From positions 1,156,001 through 1,220,000 of the forward strand of contig NC_052409.1 in NCBI RefSeq assembly GCF_009389715.1: 64,000 bases of DNA, in the 5' to 3' direction. This stretch comes from Phoenix dactylifera (Eukaryota > Streptophyta > Magnoliopsida > Arecales > Arecaceae). Under the pieces are notes generated by a model, which had not been told where the DNA came from, did no database searches, and was given only the letters and a program-made list of their open reading frames with translations. The first letter of the stretch is position 1. The number at the start of each line of letters is the position of its first letter. A program made the position numbers and the translations under genes. Of this stretch, positions 36,577 through 50,733 are shown in pieces.

Positions 36577-38929
36577 TCGTATGATTTATACAATATAAAA
36601 AATAAATTCTCAACTAAAAATAAATTATATTCTATACCAAATGCATCATCATAGTTGTGCACCGCACCAATTACGCATCTTCTTATTATAGATCAATTAT
36701 AAATAAAGCCCATAAAAAGGAGACAATATGATTGATATGGTGTATAGTCATTTGTTATATGCAGATATAATTTTTCTTAGAAGAGGAAGACTAGCGCGAA
36801 TCTTGTTCCTAAATGAAACAACAATTTCTCGCCCAGAGTCAACATCGTCACTTTGAAATCAAGCGCCAAGAGGTGATACCGATCATCAAAAAATGGGTGT
36901 CATACTCCATACATGCAGGTGAATGGGATCCCGTGCACCTGATGGGTTGAATGGATGATTGCAATGGTGTTAAGAGTATGGTTGCAGATTAATGAATCAA
37001 GATGTTTATGAACAGCTTAAGCAAACCCTAATAACATGCTTGTTCTGTTGGAAAGCAAGCTAGGCTAAAATTTTATTTAGAGTTTGAGCCATACATGAGC
37101 CAAACTTGAACACGTTTGACTTGTGAAAATTAAGCAGAAGCTTGAGCTACTCAACTCAAGTACCTGACAAGCTAAGCTTCGAGACTAATTCTCTTTCATA
37201 TAATAAGTTGAACCGGAGCAACTTAGTACTGCTATGATTCATTCAATGATATAACTGCCAGTCAGAGATTTAAATCTGAATATTCAATAGATAGGTCTAC
37301 ATAGGTTGATTAATGCTCATAGCTTAGTATGCAATTCTGGATTTCAGTGATGACCAAGATTCCAACAGCAGCACATGGACTTGAGAAACATCTGATACGC
37401 TGGAAAGTTGAAATACTATGAACTGATATAATATAATATTTCTGTCTCCACCAAAAAAAAAAATAATTATAAGCTGATATGTGAATTTCAAAGTAACACC
37501 AAAAAAATAAGCAACGGGCAGAGTTGTGATCTCCCATTTCCGATGCAAGAGACTGGATTTGATTCAACCATACAACTCAACTGCGCTAAACCTTAATGTC
37601 AAACTATTTAGGGCTGGCTGTATGAATCCTTTTCTCATTTTAGGGGCAGACTTTCTACTAGATGCGGAGTTGAATCACACCCTCAAATAGCAAAAAAGAA
37701 AAAAAAATGGATTTCTGTCCTTTGATATATTATTTTGACATAATTCCCCAGAGTTTCTATATCTATTGTCCATTTCCTGCTTCCCATTAACATTCTTAAC
37801 GGAGTTACAGAGGCAAATGCATTCATGAATAAAAAAAAAATCAAGAAAATATTATTTTATGAAGCAGAAGACGTCCACATTCATCATTGCCCAACATCTA
37901 TCACACATACACACACTCAAATAAAAATAAAAATAAAATAATAAAAAATCATCCCAATAAACGGGCCAAAATCACTCCAGCATCCACTCTAAAAACCTCC
38001 AAACTATTTCTCAAGCTATAGTGTCAGCCAAGGATATCAACCCTTGTACAAAACTATAGTCCAGCAATTGTTTGCTTATGATGTTAGACCCACCAAACAG
38101 TTATTACTATTCACCAGACCCCATGAATCAAAAACACAACTTACCAGTCATATAACAGCTAAATTTTATTCAAGATCATTCTTTTGAAATCAAACTCCCG
38201 TATTTTTTCAGACATGGGCTAGCATTTCCTTTCTCACGAACCAGATCTTGTGTTTTCCTGCCATACGGTAAAATAAGGGGTGGTTGTGTGGAATCCTTGA
38301 ATTAAGGGGACAAAGCAAAGAATGCAAGCTGAAGTATCCTGCTCATTTCATGGGACCCGTGTTCCAGCCAGCCAAAATAAATAGACAGAATTCAAAAGTT
38401 TTAGAGATGGGAGCATATGCACCAACTCTACTAAAAACCCAGAGTGATAAAACTATAAGATGATTTTAGAAACTTAAAAAGTCACTAGTTGTGCCAATCC
38501 ACTCTTCAGATATTCAATTCTAATGGTTTCCATATTTATTGTAATACTTTAGTGCCCCATTTTCCAAATGTTATATGGGCTCCCGCTACTCAGCAATCAG
38601 ATATCAAACAATATTACGACCAACTTAGCTGTGGGACGCCAAAGTGCTCATGCAGTTCACTACAAAGCTTTTGATTAACGTCTCTCCATTCCTTTAAAAA
38701 GAATTTGATATAATACTTTGGCAATTACAATTGAACTATAGCTACCAGATTCTCATATAAAGAAACTACATGTCATACATTTTTTGAAGTACAACCTAAT
38801 GTATTCTTGGAGAAAACCATATACCTCGGGGTAGTCCAACCATTCTTGTGCTGCGCTGCAACATTTTTTTTCTGGAACATGGATTGTTTGTTTGACGGCT
38901 ACATAATAATTTTGTTTGCACTCTCTGTA
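36577..38929. other. Intergenic; no gene seen
   Basis: AT-rich DNA without recognisable exons. Contains the AGCTTGAGC-type degenerate repeat at about 37060-37190 and an AAAATA microsatellite near 37918-37946. The part next to 38929 should hold the 3' UTR of the GDT1-like gene. Confidence 0.5.
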
Positions 38930-41900
38930 TTAGAAAACTCCAAAAAGTGTAGCCACCGCAAAAATTAGAAATAGTAATCCACCAAAATAACCAACCTGAT
39001 CATAGAAAATTCCATATCAACAGATATATGCATTTCCAGAACACAACATTCACTTGCAAGCATAAAACAAAGCAAGTAATAACCAAAAAATAAGTTTTAG
39101 TAGTTCTAACCAGTTTCTCTGAAATGTATTTGGCTAGAAAAGCTCCACCTAAAATTGCAATTGATGTTGCAAATAGGTGACCAGCAATGGCTCCACTAGC
39201 TACACCCCAAGGGGACTACAGAAAGAACATAAAATGGAAGTTAGTGACACTGTCCTACCTTAAAAAATGATGCTTGCCACAATAAATGATAGATATATGA
39301 AGTACAAAAGGTGCATTCACATGACCGCACCTGTGCAGCACCCAGAGCAATTGTAGCTAGCATTGACCTATCACCCCATTCCTGAAATTCATAATTAAAA
39401 TTTTGGATGATGATAATCAATGAATGAATCAAAAGCTCATCTGTGACATTAGCATCGCCATGACATCATGCCAAGAACTTTATCCCTATTCTACTTCATA
39501 TCTAAGCGCCGTTCGAGCTAACATAATGTGTACTTGTTCATTTTGATTTTTGAAAATGATGCATAAATATCAAAAATAGGTTGCTTACCGCGAAAAACAC
39601 AAGGCTGAAAGACTTCCAAAGGAGTTCAAGAGGATTAGTGAGCTTCTTGGCTACCTGAAGGCATTCAACATGCCATTTATCACGTAAGAGCAAATGGTAC
39701 AACAAGCAATTTCTTAAAATTAACAATTGTAGGAAACAAAATACTAACTATGTGAAGTCAATCTGGACTAAGGAGGATTACATAGAAAAGGAGGCTATTC
39801 TACTTACAGAGTATATGGGTAAGTAATCTATGTTGTCACAGAGCAAACTAGTAGATGTAAGTAGGTGATTTTCATACTTAACACTTCCCATGTTAACACC
39901 AAAAGGAAAAAAATGTTTGTCAAACCACAGAGGAGTAACCTCTGTCACAGAGACTTGTAACTGACATAGGTTTTAGACTAGGGTATGCCATATATGAAAA
40001 AATCATTATGATAGAGGACCTTGGCTCCATTTTGCTAACTGAGAATGAATACATGATAAAGTAAAGCATGAGTTTTGCATTTCCCACATTATCATTTGGC
40101 ATGCACAAGCACGGCGTCTCCACTTCCACAAATTCACTTGATAAAAAAAATATTTATAGAAGAAAAAGGGAGGAAGGCTTCTCAGGCTCTGTAGGGCAGC
40201 TAACCTTTTCCTTCACAAGCTCCTCAGCTTCAACAAGCTCTCCAAGGTCAGAACTCTCTTTATTATTAGTATTTAAATATGATGGAAGTTCCCATGCATC
40301 TTTTATTGACTTGAGACCGAAGAATGTAAGAAGTGCCACTGCCGCATACTCTCCAATTGGCAAAGCTTAAAAAGTTCACATTGTAAGCAACATTACCAGT
40401 ACCAGACATTTGAATTGATCAAAACAGAAACATGATAAGGAAATTATGCATTACAAAAATAAAAATCCATTGCACAAGATGTAGGAATTAGGAGATTAAG
40501 AGCATCTATCTGTTAAAATAAAAGTTGGATGACAGAAAAATTGTTTATGATATTTAAGCATCTAGTTAACTTCTAGAATGACTTACCTAGGAAAATAATA
40601 TCCATTAATAGATTTCTCTAGACCTGAAATTTTTTTTTTCTTACTTCAAACTTAATTGATTTTTATCCTCTTGATTCCTCAATGGATATACCAATAGCTC
40701 ATAACTTACTTGTCTGGAAATGTGCTGGTACAGAATGAAAAATCCGTCCTATCACCACGGATAAGACTGTCATAAGTGAAAGAGCACCCATTGATCCAAA
40801 TAGAACCTGCTCATGGGCAAGAAGCCATAAATATAAAGAAAAAGAGCTCCAATATAGAAAAATATTAGTTAAATACACTTTCACAGGAGATAGCATAATA
40901 AAGCAAACAGTATGGCGATATTAACCTAAGGTTGAACTCCCATACTGCAAAATGTTGATTGTCTGATTTGCCATTTCTACATATTCCTAATTAGTCAATG
41001 AGTTACTGAACAGTTAGGCATGTCTTAGAACTAGCAATAAATGATGAATGTATCGCACTCCTCTTTCATAGTTTGCATATCCTTGAAGAATGGAGACTTC
41101 TCAGAGTTCTGTCTCGTTCATCATCAAGAAAAATGGTTGTACAAGATCCTGATGTACTCTATCCTTTAGGAGATTCAAGAATAATAATTATCTCCCTGAA
41201 AATGAATGGCTGATTAAGAGATGCAATCAAAATAAGTATTCTTAGTATCATGTTTAGGCATTAAGAATTTAGCTTATAGATCATTGTATGAACCCAAAGC
41301 AAGGAATCAAACTGTAAACCACTTTTGAGGAGTAGCAGAGGGGCTAGAAAGCCTTTAATATCATATATTCACATTACGTATTCCCATTATTGAAATTGTA
41401 TAGATTGCGGCAGTCCTTGTGCCACCAACCATGGTAAATGAACAAAATAGCCAGTGAAAAACAATAACAATATGGGATTCCATGTTGATTATTTATGATG
41501 TAATGTGTTTACGTGTGTCTAAGTATGTCCAAATATGTACATAAACAGTATCATTTTGTTCAAAAGACAAAATTTAACTGCATGTTGGATCTCATCATCG
41601 ATGCCTTTGTTCACTTTCAAACACTAAAACTGTTGTTAAGTTTCTCAAACAACACCCCCCCCCCCCTCCCCTTTTTCCCAACCCACCCACCCCAAACACA
41701 CACAAAAAAAAGGGATAGATAAGTACAACAACTATTCAAACCGAAGCGACCACAACTAAAAAGATAAAACAAATATTAACAGGTTGGATGAAATACCAGT
41801 GCCTTGTCATATTGCATAGCCAACAATGCAGCAATGAAAAAAGTCTGCAACAACAATGAGCATCAAAGATATAATGATACTCTTCTTTGTATGAATAATA

Positions 41901-43943
41901 ATCTAAAATACGGCAATTTTAGAAAGACGCATACTCAACAAATCAGGCCATAAAATTTCTGTCCAACACATCTTTAGAAATCTCAAAATTTCATCAATAG
42001 CATTAAAATATTCATAGAATTTGAAATTTTAAGGTAAATACTGATATAATATCACATCATGGAATGACTCAGTCTGCAAAAACAAGGGCATGCATTTTAA
42101 AAGATTCAGATGAGGGTAAATATAACTTAAAATGCTTACAATTTTCAACATGTGCCTATAGTCAGATGTCCCAGTTGGAATTCTAAAATTGACGAGCAAC
42201 CACTTAGATGGACCATGCCCATTGGAATTGTGATATGAGCATCTGAAACTACATGGTTCAAAGTATTGATGATTCTATAATTTCTAAATGGTTTGTGACA
42301 AAATAATTCTGATATAGATAACTAAGCAACAAGCAAAAAAGCTACAAGCTTTATAGAAATCAACATCATTAAGCATTAGATTACAACTATAAACATTATA
42401 GAGGCATATGATTCAACCTCTATGCAAGATTCAGTATTGTACATATAATATTTTTTTATAAAAAATTGCCAACAAATTTTTATCTATATATTCATGAAGA
42501 AAGACTCAAGAAAATTTCTTCATTGTGAAAATCAAAACTCAGGAGCAAAGAAAATGACGATACGTAATCCAGGAGGTGCATGGCAATAAAAGCACACTAC
42601 TTTTACCCTTTAAAATAATAATACGAGGGGCAAGAAAAGAACCCTACTTTTATACTTTAAATAAGCAATAGTTGTAGGAAATGAGTTAGAGAATGAACTG
42701 AACATAATCAATGTTGAAGTACGCGCACATACTCAAGAACAAATAACAGTTTGGCAAGCTATTGCTGTCGTAATTATGAATAAGTAGTTCTTGATGTAAA
42801 ATAGTTCAAGTAGTCTTTCATAAGAACAGATAGAGGAAAGAAACAAGTTGATGTGAGTTGATCACCTTGTCTCCAATTTCAGAAACAAATATCAATGTGA
42901 ATGCAGCAGTGAAGCCTGATTTTGCGAGTGCCGCCACAAGTGCAGACGGGCCTCCCTTCGAGAAAGCAACAAGTGAAAATGCTAATGCGCACACAAGGAG
43001 CACAGCAGCAATAGATAGCTGGTAACGAACTCCTGAAAGAGGCTTCCCTCTGCCATTTCATAAGTTATACATGAGCTTGCTCTGTCATTTGTATACACTA
43101 CTGAAAAAGATTATAGCTGTTTTTTACTGCTGATGAAAAGGAAAATATGAGCACTTAGAATTAAAGAAGAACAACTCACGATCTAGATGAAGTCTCACTC
43201 ATAGAACCATCCATGAGATTCCTGCGTCTCTCTGTTTCTCGTTCTCCTCCATAGCTCCCATCTCCGATATTGACATTGGATGCTTGAGCTCTGATTATAT
43301 GACTTGTTGATTTCGACCTTGGTATGCATCTATATCTTACTGCAAACAAGCAAACTTTTACTAATTTTACAACCGTTATTTCTGAAACGATAACTTGCTA
43401 TCATATTGCAAAAAGTAGATATACAGGGAGGAAAAAAAGAGAAGCTACAGAGATTTTCATTTTTTTTTTCAACACACGTACACACACACACTATCGAACA
43501 AAGCAAAGACTTGAACTTTTAACATCATCTATGATGAAATTGCAAGCTTCTTCTACTTAATTTCATTTATCTGTACATAGAAACGCATGTTACGAGATCA
43601 AAATAGCTTCAGGAATTGCAAAGACAGTAGATTTACCTTTGAGAACTAAGAAATTTGTTATCAAAGAGGGTAGAATTACAAACTTCTAGCAATGCATATA
43701 ATGAAACTGGGAGGTTCTACTTTAGACTCCGCAACTGATCTTTTGAAATTAAAGAGGGAAGAAGAATTATTTACCAAAAAAGAAAAAAAAAAGAGGGAAG
43801 AAGAACAAAGAAGGAGTAGCCTTACAGGAGATGGAATTCCTCCGGGATCTCCGATCGAGATGATAGGGGGACGAGCCGAAGAAGGTTAGAGGAGGGGATC
43901 TCCCACTGGAGAGCACCTGGATCTGGAGATTGCCGCCTAGCAT
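38930..43943 (-). CDS. GDT1-like protein, chloroplastic (UPF0016 Mn/Ca transporter, PAM71/CMT1 family)
   Basis: Ten exons: 43826-43943, 43180-43339, 42866-43049, 41797-41844, 40710-40806, 40205-40365, 39589-39654, 39331-39381, 39111-39215, 38930-38995. All junctions are GT-AG, phases agree, and the product is 351 aa, similar to plant GDT1-like proteins. The first 70-80 residues are Ser/Arg-rich and low in acids, as in a plastid transit peptide. Both family signatures are present: SEIGDKTFF and EWGDRSML (E-x-G-D-K/R-T/S), one per half of the internal pseudo-repeat, with the acidic residues thought to bind the metal. The membrane segments include LVCALAFSLVAF, AAVALLTFFGL and GYFGGLLFLIFAVATLFGVF, and an acidic loop (DLGELVEAEELVKEK) links the halves. 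Family members PAM71 and CMT1 move manganese into thylakoid or stroma for photosystem II; I cannot tell which of the two this is. Confidence 0.93.
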
Positions 43944-45344
43944 CTTCTCCTTCTCGGCTTATTGCCCAGATTAGAAATCCCTTTTTATCCGCCCTCAACT
44001 GTAACCCTAAACCTCATTATTGTTTTCTTTCGTTCTTTCTTTCTTTCTTTTAATTTAATCTTGTTTGTGCGAATTTTATTTTTTATTAGTGTTAAATATA
44101 CGTTCAAAGAGAGCACTAGCAGCCGGAACAAGGAGGGAGAGCAAAGATGAAGCTCAGTCGCTAAAATTTCAATTGCAAGGACGGAGTTTTTCGAGAGGGA
44201 GCTTCCACAATCGGCCACGTGTTGGATTAAAGAGAAGAGTGCGTCAAGAGGGGATCAAGCCATAGGCTCCGGGTACTGAGAAATATGGTGAGCAATCCAC
44301 GCCCCTGCACGCGTACTTTAATAGTTCCAAGCAAAAGGCAAATCAAATGCATATTGCACGCCAAAGATATTTCTTTAATTACAAAAAAAAAGATATTTTT
44401 TTTTTAAAAAAAAAACGTCCCAGGTTCCTTCATCGGTTTAGGTGTTCGCTTCATGGATCACTCCCCTCTGTTTAGCAAAGTTGAATTTCTAAACATCCAG
44501 ATATCCATGTCTCACTCAAAAAAAAAAATAAAAAAAATTAAAAAAAAAAAACAGACAAGAGGAGTGAGAGGTGGTTATTGGAAATATGGATGAACAACTG
44601 AAACATGAAAACCTGTGAGGATTTTCATTGGAGAAGTCTTAATTTCTATTTTCAGAAATTTAGATTAAAATTTTTTAATTATATTTTCTCTATCCTTTTG
44701 TTAGTAGCATCAAAGGAAAATATAAGGTATTTTGACTTATAATACGAACAAATGTATTTTGACTTGAATAAGTTAACATCATGTTAAATTTCTTTCAAAT
44801 TCCTTGTTTCTCGTAGAGTTGAAAAAGCATAATAATAGACTGCTTGGTCTAATCTTTTTTTCTCAAAAGAAAAGGTTTAAAGGGTATAACGTTTAAACTT
44901 GGGACCACATTGATGCTGATATATAAGAAGGAAACAATTAATAAACATGGTTACATACTTAGAAAAATATTATTTTTATGGAAAAGAAAAATAATATCAA
45001 AAGTAATTTAGTAAATTATTTTTTACAATTATGGTCAATAATCTCTTTTGTGCACTATGTTATAAAATTGAAAATTGTTATATTTAAAATATATGAGCAA
45101 GGACATGAGAGAGAGAAAGAGAGAGACTCACGAAAGCAAGGGTTTATGGTGTTGCCAGTGAAAAATTACACCACGGGGAATCATTCATCTCACTTACATT
45201 GGTCAAAATCAGTTTCCAGACGCTCTTATTTACCAGAAGACGTCAGGAATTCATTTCGCATTGAGCATAGATAGCCCAGGAATTTACTTCCAACTAGCAT
45301 CTTCTCATAGAGCTTACATGCTCTTGTCAACAGTCTCCATCCAG
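43944..45344. other. Intergenic; promoter of GDT1-like gene and 3' flank of ankyrin gene
   Basis: AT-rich with CTTT and A-run simple repeats (44030-44050, 44394-44412, 44519-44552). No gene recognised. Confidence 0.55.
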
Positions 45345-48300
45345 TCACCATTCTTCTCTCACAGATTTAGGCCCTTGTCTCTTTTGCTCTGGCCTCTTCT
45401 TAGATTTGCTTCCATTCTCCTGCAACTTCTTTTTCTTTGTTTCAGGTGATACCCAAGCATAATCTGGGGGTATCATGAAAGGGTCCTGGATATTTTCAAC
45501 ACGGTTGCTGGGTCCTGATGATTTTGATGGTTTCTGACGGGAGGACCCCTTCATCCACTGAAGCCATGAACTTGAGGGCAGATTTTTACTAGGGTATTTC
45601 TTCTCAGGACTTGAAGAAGGTGTGGAGAAATCTTCCAATGGTTGTAAATCTTCAAACTTAGTAAATGTGACCAGGACTCTGATGGTAGGGACAACTGGAA
45701 TGGCAACCTGAAAATAACTATCATTTACTCAGGGACTACATGAAAGCACGTCGGAAATAAAATGATTGGGAGATTAGTAAATTTATAGGAAGCAAAAGAG
45801 CGCGAAGGGAAATGCAAAGTTACAGAATCTAACACATGATAATCCATTGCTGGATTTCCTGACCTGCATCGAACTAGATAAAATGGGCATGGAGTATGAG
45901 ATTAAAGATAACAGACCTGCTTTGAGCCTAGTCCACACTAGGCGAAATATCCAATACAGAAAGCATAGCACTGGTAATTGACCATGGGTTCACAAGCATC
46001 CAACAGTCCATGCATACCTCTTCAAACAATAAGCAAAGCCCAGTCATTTACAGTTCACCCCACGGATACTTGTGTCAAATTTTCAAGGTTGCTTGTGACA
46101 ACCTGATTTAAAAACAAAATCTGGTCTGAAACAGGGTAACAAAACAAGAATCACTAAAACTTTGCAACCACAAGAATCTGAGTGATCATTAGCATCATCT
46201 AATTGGTTGTTCAATGATCCTATCATAAAATAAGCTAGCCATTCAAACATTTATACAATAACCAAGCAAAAAAGTTTTTACTACAAAAAAGGGAAGCTTT
46301 AAATGCCTCTTCCTACCCTTAATAAATCCGAAACCGAACCAACAATCTATAAAAGCCGCTTGAAATCAACCTGAAAAATTCGATTCAATTTGGTTCGTAG
46401 GGTTGATATTCAATGGGCTAGCCTAAGTCTAAACATAAAAAATTTTATTTATATAGGGTTGATATTCAATAGACTAGACTAAATAGGTTGGACTAAATCT
46501 AAACATAAAAATTTTATTTTTTATATAAAAAATATAAGAAAAATTTAAAAACAAAATTTATATGTATGGACATATATAGGTTGGGTTGGGTCATGATTTG
46601 AATTAGATTTTTTGAAAACTTAAACCAAAATCGAATTGAATTTTTTTGATTCAAGACGGTTTCATATCAAAATCAAACCAAATTAAAAATAAAAAAATCA
46701 TGGATACCCTTCCAAATATCTAAATATCATGGCGGCGGCGGCGCCGGGGGGGGGGGGGGGGGGGGGGGGGTGGCGGGGCGGTGGGAGGAAATGTAAGAAT
46801 AGTAACGTCATTTCAAATTTTTATTTTATTTTTAATTAATATAAATATAATTTTTTTAACACCGTTAAAACAACCGTTATATTAGGGGTATTTGTACAAT
46901 AACAGAGTTTTACGAGGATATACATGCAACTATCAATTTTGAAAGGGTATTCACGCAAAATTCGATATTTAGAAGGATATCCATGCAAAAAACCCTAAAA
47001 AATAATATAAACCAAATTGAACAGACCGGTTCAAATTGGGTTCGCACTTTGGTTGATTTTTTGCACACCACTATTAATAATGTAGCACTCTTAAAAAATG
47101 CGAAGTACCATGGCCATGCCAGTTATTTCTATATGTTATACATTCCTCTTTAATTGTGGTTGCCAGCCATCACAACTGTCCTGTCAAATAGCACCATCCA
47201 ATGTGGATTAGTTCCAATTTTGACTCAAGAAACAGAGCAAACTTTCTCCCGTTGAACTACCCAAGTGTTATTTCACAAGCCATGCTTCTGTAACACAATC
47301 CTGTTCACCATACCTGCTTTATATCTTAAACTAATAATAAAATCCTAGTTACCTACCTCCTAACAATAACCTTCTACAGAATATAAAAACTTCTTACATA
47401 ACTGGTACTCCATTCATTCCTTTCCCTGGGGCCTGGTGGTGCATGCTTTTACCACTTGGGACACCTCCAACCCCTAGAATAACCCCCAGCCAATCCCAAA
47501 ATTACAGGTCATGCAAACAAAACCTGAGAAGCTGACTAAAGAGCCCAAAGGGCCAACTCAATTGACAGACTTAAGCCCCGCAAACATTTCCAGCCAATCT
47601 GCCATTTGCTCAGCTTGACCACAGATGTGAGAAATCATAAGGGCATAGAGAGAGTTCAAACAGTCCCACACAAAGGCGGCATCCAATGGATTCAGACTAG
47701 AGTCTTGCAATCAAAATAATACCAAAGGTAAGCATAACAGAGTTCTCTAATTCTGCATTCAAGGATAGACAGCACCATCCCTCCTCAAACTCCACGTATT
47801 GCAGCCATGAGAATAGACAGAAATATGATATGCAAGTTCTGCTGCACTAAATTTGCACAAATTTGCCTCAAGCCTGAAATCAATAATAGCTCTAGCCATA
47901 TGTATGTTCATAGCCCTATCAAACTTAGCTGCAAAATTCTAAAGTTTAAACACATCTCTAAAGGTGAACCAATTATGGTCCGTGAATAAAGAATCTTTTT
48001 TCCAAGTTCATCAATGGAGAATCTTTTTTCCTCGTTCTCCAATATCTATCAGGTAAGACCTATAGAAAATTAGCGGTTTTTGACAATTTATCGGTTCATA
48101 CCACAAGGATGACGCGTACATATCGCATAACCAGTCCATCTGCCTAGAACTAGCATTTCTCTAACATCTACTTAGGCTATTTATTTATTTGGTTGCTCCT
48201 CCTTCCAAGGTAGTTCAATAGAAGCAAGGAAAAAGAGTCATCCACCTATCAAGAAGAGCACCTAATATAATGAGGCTGCAGGGAATGACTGTTCTGGCTA

Positions 48301-50733
48301 TGAAAGTGCAAATAGGAGCTTTATGTTGTTATCTGAGGAATTTCTGATGTTCCAATTTTTGAAGATTACCTTTCCAGACATGGATTAACAAAAAAGGTAT
48401 GTAGAGGACTTGTCAAAAAATGACTACGCGACGATGGAAAGCTATGCACGCAAAGGTGGGGGAGCCACAAGCAGTTTCTTGTGTAAGGAACAAAAGGTCC
48501 ATACATATTGAGAGGGATATGGAAAATAGTTTGCTGATTAACACAATCGCTGTTTTAGAATTCCATCTCAAATTGATATACTAGTGACATCCACTATAAA
48601 AACGAAAAATTATATTAGAAACGCCAAGCATTTATCAACCATCAAAAACTTAAACATCTTCCATTTTTTCTACTCAGGGTACTAGCACACAATTCAGAGT
48701 GATCAATTACTTGTCTTGCAATCACAAATTATTTTCTCTGAAGACAAAAGCTGTCTAAAAATCAAGATAAAAGTTGACTATTTGAAGCATGCATCTTCCA
48801 CTAAAACATACTGATAGCAACACGTAGAGATCTATCTAAAGAAACAAGATGCCACAAAAAGAATTGGCCGATACCATGACAATTCACAGAAATGGCAGAT
48901 GCTAATCTACAGATGTTCGCAAAAGACATGACCTGCTCCAGCTAACAAGATGAAACTACATCTAGCAATTAAAGAAAGATGCAGCAACGGTTATCATCAC
49001 AAGCAATGGATAAAGAGACTGTTTGCCGAGCAAGTCATTAAATTAAAGATAAGTAAAAGACCCATGCAACATATATCATTATGACATACCTTGACTGGAA
49101 AAGTCCCGGAAGGAAGTTTCGTAGTAAGTAGTTCTCTCAAGCGACGTACAGCCTTCACCTTATTTGAAAGTATGTCAAGCAGCGGCAGAAGCTCCTCAGT
49201 CCTCAGTGGAAAGTTGGGGGATAGCCAGAAAACAGGAGTCAAACCTCTCTTAAACTCGCTCTCCCGGTTACCTTCTTTCCGTCGACCCCCATTCGCCGAA
49301 TTCGCTGAAGATTTCTTCGAATCCCTGTCCCTTGCCTCTTTTAGGACCTCCCTTCTGCAGGCAATCTCTATGGAATGCCTTCCCTGACTACTACGAGCCC
49401 TAGATGGAGAATCCCCAAGGAGGTCGCTCACCTTCTCATCTATACAAAGCGAGCTTCTTGGTGGTGCCATCTTCTGCTGCAAATCCTGGTTGTGATTATT
49501 TTGATCCCCCTTCTTTCCCCGGTTCCCGAGCCACCGTTTCTTGTCTTGCTTCCTCCCACCATTGCCACAGCTACTCGCATCCTCGACCGGAATTTCTCTC
49601 GGCTCGTAGCAACTCTGCCGGTGCCCGACGAAGTCATCGGAGATATCTTCGTCGATCGCATCCGGTGACTCCATTTTCAAAGCGATTTCCAATTGCTTCC
49701 GCTCTTCGGCGTTCAAGATATCCTCGTACTCATCGTTCTCCGTCTCATTGTCATTGGAAGAAGAGACGACGGCCTCCTCATCGTTGGCCGCCGCCACACG
49801 GGGGACGCGCCGGGACTTGACGCTCACGACCACATGATGCATCTCATACACCTTCGCCTTCCACGAGCCGACGGCCTCCGAGCGCTCCTGCCGCCTCCAG
49901 GTCAGCTGCGGCAGCAGCACCGCCCGCGCCACGTCGATGCCCGGCCGGCAGATATTGGTCTCGGACATGGCCGAGATTTCCTGCTGGACCTCGGCGTTGC
50001 TCGCCGGCGCCCCGGCGGCATCGAGAGCATTCACCACCTCCTTATCCTTATGCGAGACGATGCACAGCGATCCGGAGGACACGTTGCCGTCCTCCGAGCC
50101 CTCCCCGAGGAAGAGAACGCTCTGGTCGGCCCGCTGAATCTTGAACCCGTCGAATCCGGAGAGCGTCATGTCGGCCCGCAGATTGGAGCCCCTCTTCCAG
50201 ATCTTGTAGGTATCGGAGGGGGCGATTCTTGAGACAAAAGGGATGACGGAGCTCTCGAAATGGAAGGTGATCTCCATGTAGAAGTCTCTCATCCTCCGCA
50301 TGGTGGCGATGAGACGGGGGAGGCGGCGGCACCACTTAGCCCAGGCCTGGGGCTGGCGGTGGCGGACGATGATGCGGGCGATTTGCTCCTCGCCGGCGCA
50401 GATGGCCTCGTGGAGGGCGCTCCAGCCCTTCTCGTTGTGGAGGCTCCAGTCGGCGCCGGCGGCCATCAGGAGCTCGGCGGCGGAGGCGTCGCCAAGGCGG
50501 ACAGCGAGGTGGAGAGGGGTCTCGCGGTTAGGGACGTCGCGGCGGTCGAGAGCGGCGGAGATGGCGTCGGCCTTGGCCTCCTCGGCGAAGGAGTCCGCCT
50601 CGGTGCCGATCTCGGAGGGCTCGGCGAGGCGGGGAAGGAAGGAGATGATGGACTTGAGGGCGTCGTAATCGCGGGCCAGGACGGCCTCGTGGGCAGGGCT
50701 GTGCGAGTACATGGACGCATCGATTCCGTCCAT
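45345..50733 (-). CDS. Ankyrin repeat protein with GPCR-chaperone (DUF3424) domain, ANKRD13-like
   Basis: Two exons: 49090-50733 (548 codons) and 45345-45707 (120 aa plus stop), separated by a 3.4-kb intron, total 668 aa. The N-terminus MDGIDASMYSHSPAHEAVLARDY opens ankyrin repeats (to about residue 125; clear units RETPLHLAVRLGD and GWSALHEAICAGEEQ). The GPCR_chaperone domain follows (WAKWCRRLPRLIATMRRM, FYMEITFHFESSVIPF, APSDTYKIWKRG, RADMTLSGFDGFKI). An acidic stretch with EERKQLEIALKMES resembles a ubiquitin-interacting motif, as in animal ANKRD13 proteins, and FWLSPNFPLRTEELLPLLDIL marks the end of the domain before the intron. The tail is basic (KKKKLQ, KSKKRP). In animals such proteins act on cargo at endosomes or the ER; the plant role is little known. 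The strong GC fall from 5' to 3' in exon 1 is typical of monocots. Confidence 0.92.
46330..47060. repeat. Repeat cluster and G25 tract in ankyrin-gene intron
   Basis: 46380-46700 holds TTGATATTCAATRG direct repeats and AT-rich filler. 46730-46790 has a GGC microsatellite running into 25 uninterrupted G (46746-46770). 46850-47000 carries the ATTTAGAAGGATATxCATGCAAAA unit also found in the foldback repeat at 6.2-6.95 kb, together with AACACCGTTAAAACAACCGTTA, matching the GTTAAAA/ACCG parts of that repeat. Confidence 0.65.
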
